A DNA stretch of 64,000 nucleotides from NCBI GenBank assembly GCA_963847615.1, contig CAWKAN010000016.1:372001-436000 (forward strand), written 5' to 3'. Made by a program: the position numbers and the translations under genes. The notes under the pieces are model-generated. The model was not told where the DNA came from. It was given only the letters and a program-made list of their open reading frames with translations, and did no database searches. This document shows, one piece after another, positions 62,946 to 64,000 of the stretch; positions within the stretch are counted from its first letter, which is position 1; each line of letters opens with the position of its first letter. This DNA is from Palsa-883 sp963847615. Its GTDB lineage: Bacteria > Pseudomonadota > Alphaproteobacteria > Acetobacterales > Acetobacteraceae.

Positions 62946-64000
62946 TCAGCCCAGCAGCCGGCCGATCACCCGCGCGGTGTAGTCCACCACCGGGATGATC
63001 CGGCCGTAATTGATCCGCGTCGGGCCGATGACGCCGATCGCGCCGACGATGCGCCCGCCCTCGCCGCGCGCCGGCGCCACCACCATCGACAGGCCGGCGG
63101 CGCCGAACACCCCGCTCTCCGCGCCGATGAAGATGCGCACGCCGTCCGATTGCTCGGCCAGCTCCAGCAGGCGCAGCATCGTCTCCTGCGTCTCCAGCCG
63201 CTCGAACAGGGTCTGGATCGCCGCCAGCCGCTCGATCTGGGTCACGTCGGACAGCAGCTTGGCCTGGCCGCGCACGATCAGGCTGCCGGCCCGCGCGTCG
63301 CCCGACCAGGTGGCCAGCCCGGTCTCCACCACCAGCGCCGACAGCGCGTCGAGCTCGGTGCGGTTGGCGGCGATCTCCTCCATCACGATGCGGCGTAGCT
63401 CACCCAGCGGGCGGCCGGACAGCCGTGCGTTCAGGTAGTTGCCGGCCTGCTGCAGGGCCGAGGGCGGCAGGCCCGGCGGCGTCTCGATCACCCGGTTCTC
63501 CACCTGGCCGTCGCCGCCGACCAGCACCACCAGCGCCCGGCCGGGGCCGAGCGGGACGAACTCGATATGCTTCAGCGGCCCCTCGGATTTCGGCGCCAGC
63601 ACCAGCCCGGCGGCGGCCGACAGGCCGGACAGCATCGTGCTGGCCTGCGCCAGCGTGTCCTCCAGGCTGCGCCCGGCGGTGGCGAGCGCGGCGGTGATCG
63701 CGCTGCGCTCCTCCTCGCTCAGCTCGCCGAAATGCAGCAGCCCGTCGACGAACAGCCGCAGCCCGCGGTCGGTCGGCAGCCTGCCGGCCGAGGTGTGCGG
63801 CGCGTAGAGCAGCCCGGCATCGGTCAGGTCGGCCATGACGTTGCGGATCGTCGCCGGCGAGACGTTCAGCGGCAGCCGGCGCGACAAGGTGCGGCTGCCC
63901 ACCGGCTCGCCGGTCGACACATATTGCTCGACGATCTCGCGCAGCACCGCGGCCGCGCGGGAATCGAGGCCGGGCGGCAGCGGCGTCGTCCGCGCCCCGA
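62946..64000 (-). CDS. hrcA: Heat-inducible transcription repressor HrcA, partial at right edge
   Basis: At least 351 codons of HrcA, the CIRCE-binding repressor of groESL. The N-terminal winged helix (LREIVEQYVSTGEPVGSRTLSRRLPLNVSPATIRNVMADLTDAGLLYAPHTSAGRLPTDRGLRLFVD) is intact. The C-terminal GAF-like domain ends IGVIGPTRINYGRIIPVVDYTARVIGRLL, a family hallmark. The frame continues past the right edge (upstream residues LDSRAAAV match HrcA), so the start lies outside. Its targets in this window are the two CIRCE elements at 47.5 kb. Confidence 0.95.
   Translation of the reverse strand, partial: GARTTPLPPGLDSRAAAVLREIVEQYVSTGEPVGSRTLSRRLPLNVSPATIRNVMADLTDAGLLYAPHTSAGRLPTDRGLRLFVDGLLHFGELSEEERSAITAALATAGRSLEDTLAQASTMLSGLSAAAGLVLAPKSEGPLKHIEFVPLGPGRALVVLVGGDGQVENRVIETPPGLPPSALQQAGNYLNARLSGRPLGELRRIVMEEIAANRTELDALSALVVETGLATWSGDARAGSLIVRGQAKLLSDVTQIERLAAIQTLFERLETQETMLRLLELAEQSDGVRIFIGAESGVFGAAGLSMVVAPARGEGGRIVGAIGVIGPTRINYGRIIPVVDYTARVIGRLLG

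Overview
The window is about 64 kb of high-GC DNA with the gene content of an aerobic alphaproteobacterium, most likely a member of the Rhodospirillales/Acetobacteraceae. This placement is an inference from gene order and product type: divergent mutM|ubiE followed by coaBC and dut, tkt-gap-pgk, CIRCE-controlled groESL, dnaKJ behind an RpoH-like promoter, aioBA arsenite oxidase, Usg protein, and abundant GTAGGGCGGA...TCCGCCCTAC palindromes. Most of the sequence is ordinary chromosome broken up by an unusual density of repeats and toxin-antitoxin modules.

Layout. 0-7.6 kb: a HigB-type toxin running off the left edge and a divergent HigA antitoxin, a BNR/Asp-box beta-propeller, an Ldh-family oxidoreductase, an orphan molybdenum-hydroxylase large subunit, and conserved small proteins among repeats. 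7.9-12.4 kb: tkt, gap and pgk, ending in a 33 x 14 bp minisatellite that starts at the pgk stop codon. 13-17.3 kb: glucarate dehydratase, SDR, LLM-class oxidoreductase, enoyl-CoA hydratase. 17.6-21.5 kb: mutM, ubiE, coaBC, an acetyltransferase, dut. 21.5-24.8 kb: a lower-GC island bounded by 14-bp inverted ends, carrying an IS1-like transposase pseudogene, a Clp-fold SDH-type serine proteinase with a coupled small basic protein, and a membrane protein. 24.9-32.7 kb: a DapA-family lyase, a Xre-RES toxin-antitoxin operon whose first gene is split by a MITE, an iron alcohol dehydrogenase, a class III aminotransferase, apt, and a periplasmic binding-protein-like gene. 33.6-38 kb: arsenite oxidase aioBA with divergent acr3 efflux pump. 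38.5-44.2 kb: LysE exporter, K+ channel-ridA, vapBC, DUF445, threonine dehydratase. 44.5-48 kb: two csp genes, groESL with two CIRCE sites, usg. 48-54 kb: GxxExxY remnant, MITE, 2-hydroxyacid dehydrogenase, lipase-like protein, a 120-bp perfect-centre palindrome, bifunctional PBP. 54.3-57.7 kb: tRNA-Leu, trmB, metK, tRNA-Ser, an AT-hook protein. 57.8-64 kb: dnaJ, dnaK, grpE, a Phd-PIN toxin-antitoxin pair, and hrcA running off the right edge.

Most notable. (1) A family of 185-186 bp MITE-like elements (three full copies and one truncated) with about 60-bp terminal inverted repeats and 9-bp target duplications. One copy splits a gene, and removing it restores the frame exactly. (2) The 3.3-kb element at 21523-24833, in which a two-gene SDH proteinase module looks like transposon cargo. 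(3) The 14-bp minisatellite at the end of pgk. (4) A toxin-antitoxin module lodged between hrcA and grpE.

Caution on sequence quality. Single-copy essential genes (tkt, ubiE, groES, trmB, metK, dnaK, a PBP) all carry small indels, mostly +1 in GC-rich runs. These are best read as sequencing or assembly errors rather than real inactivation. The coordinates given for those genes span the whole intended gene.
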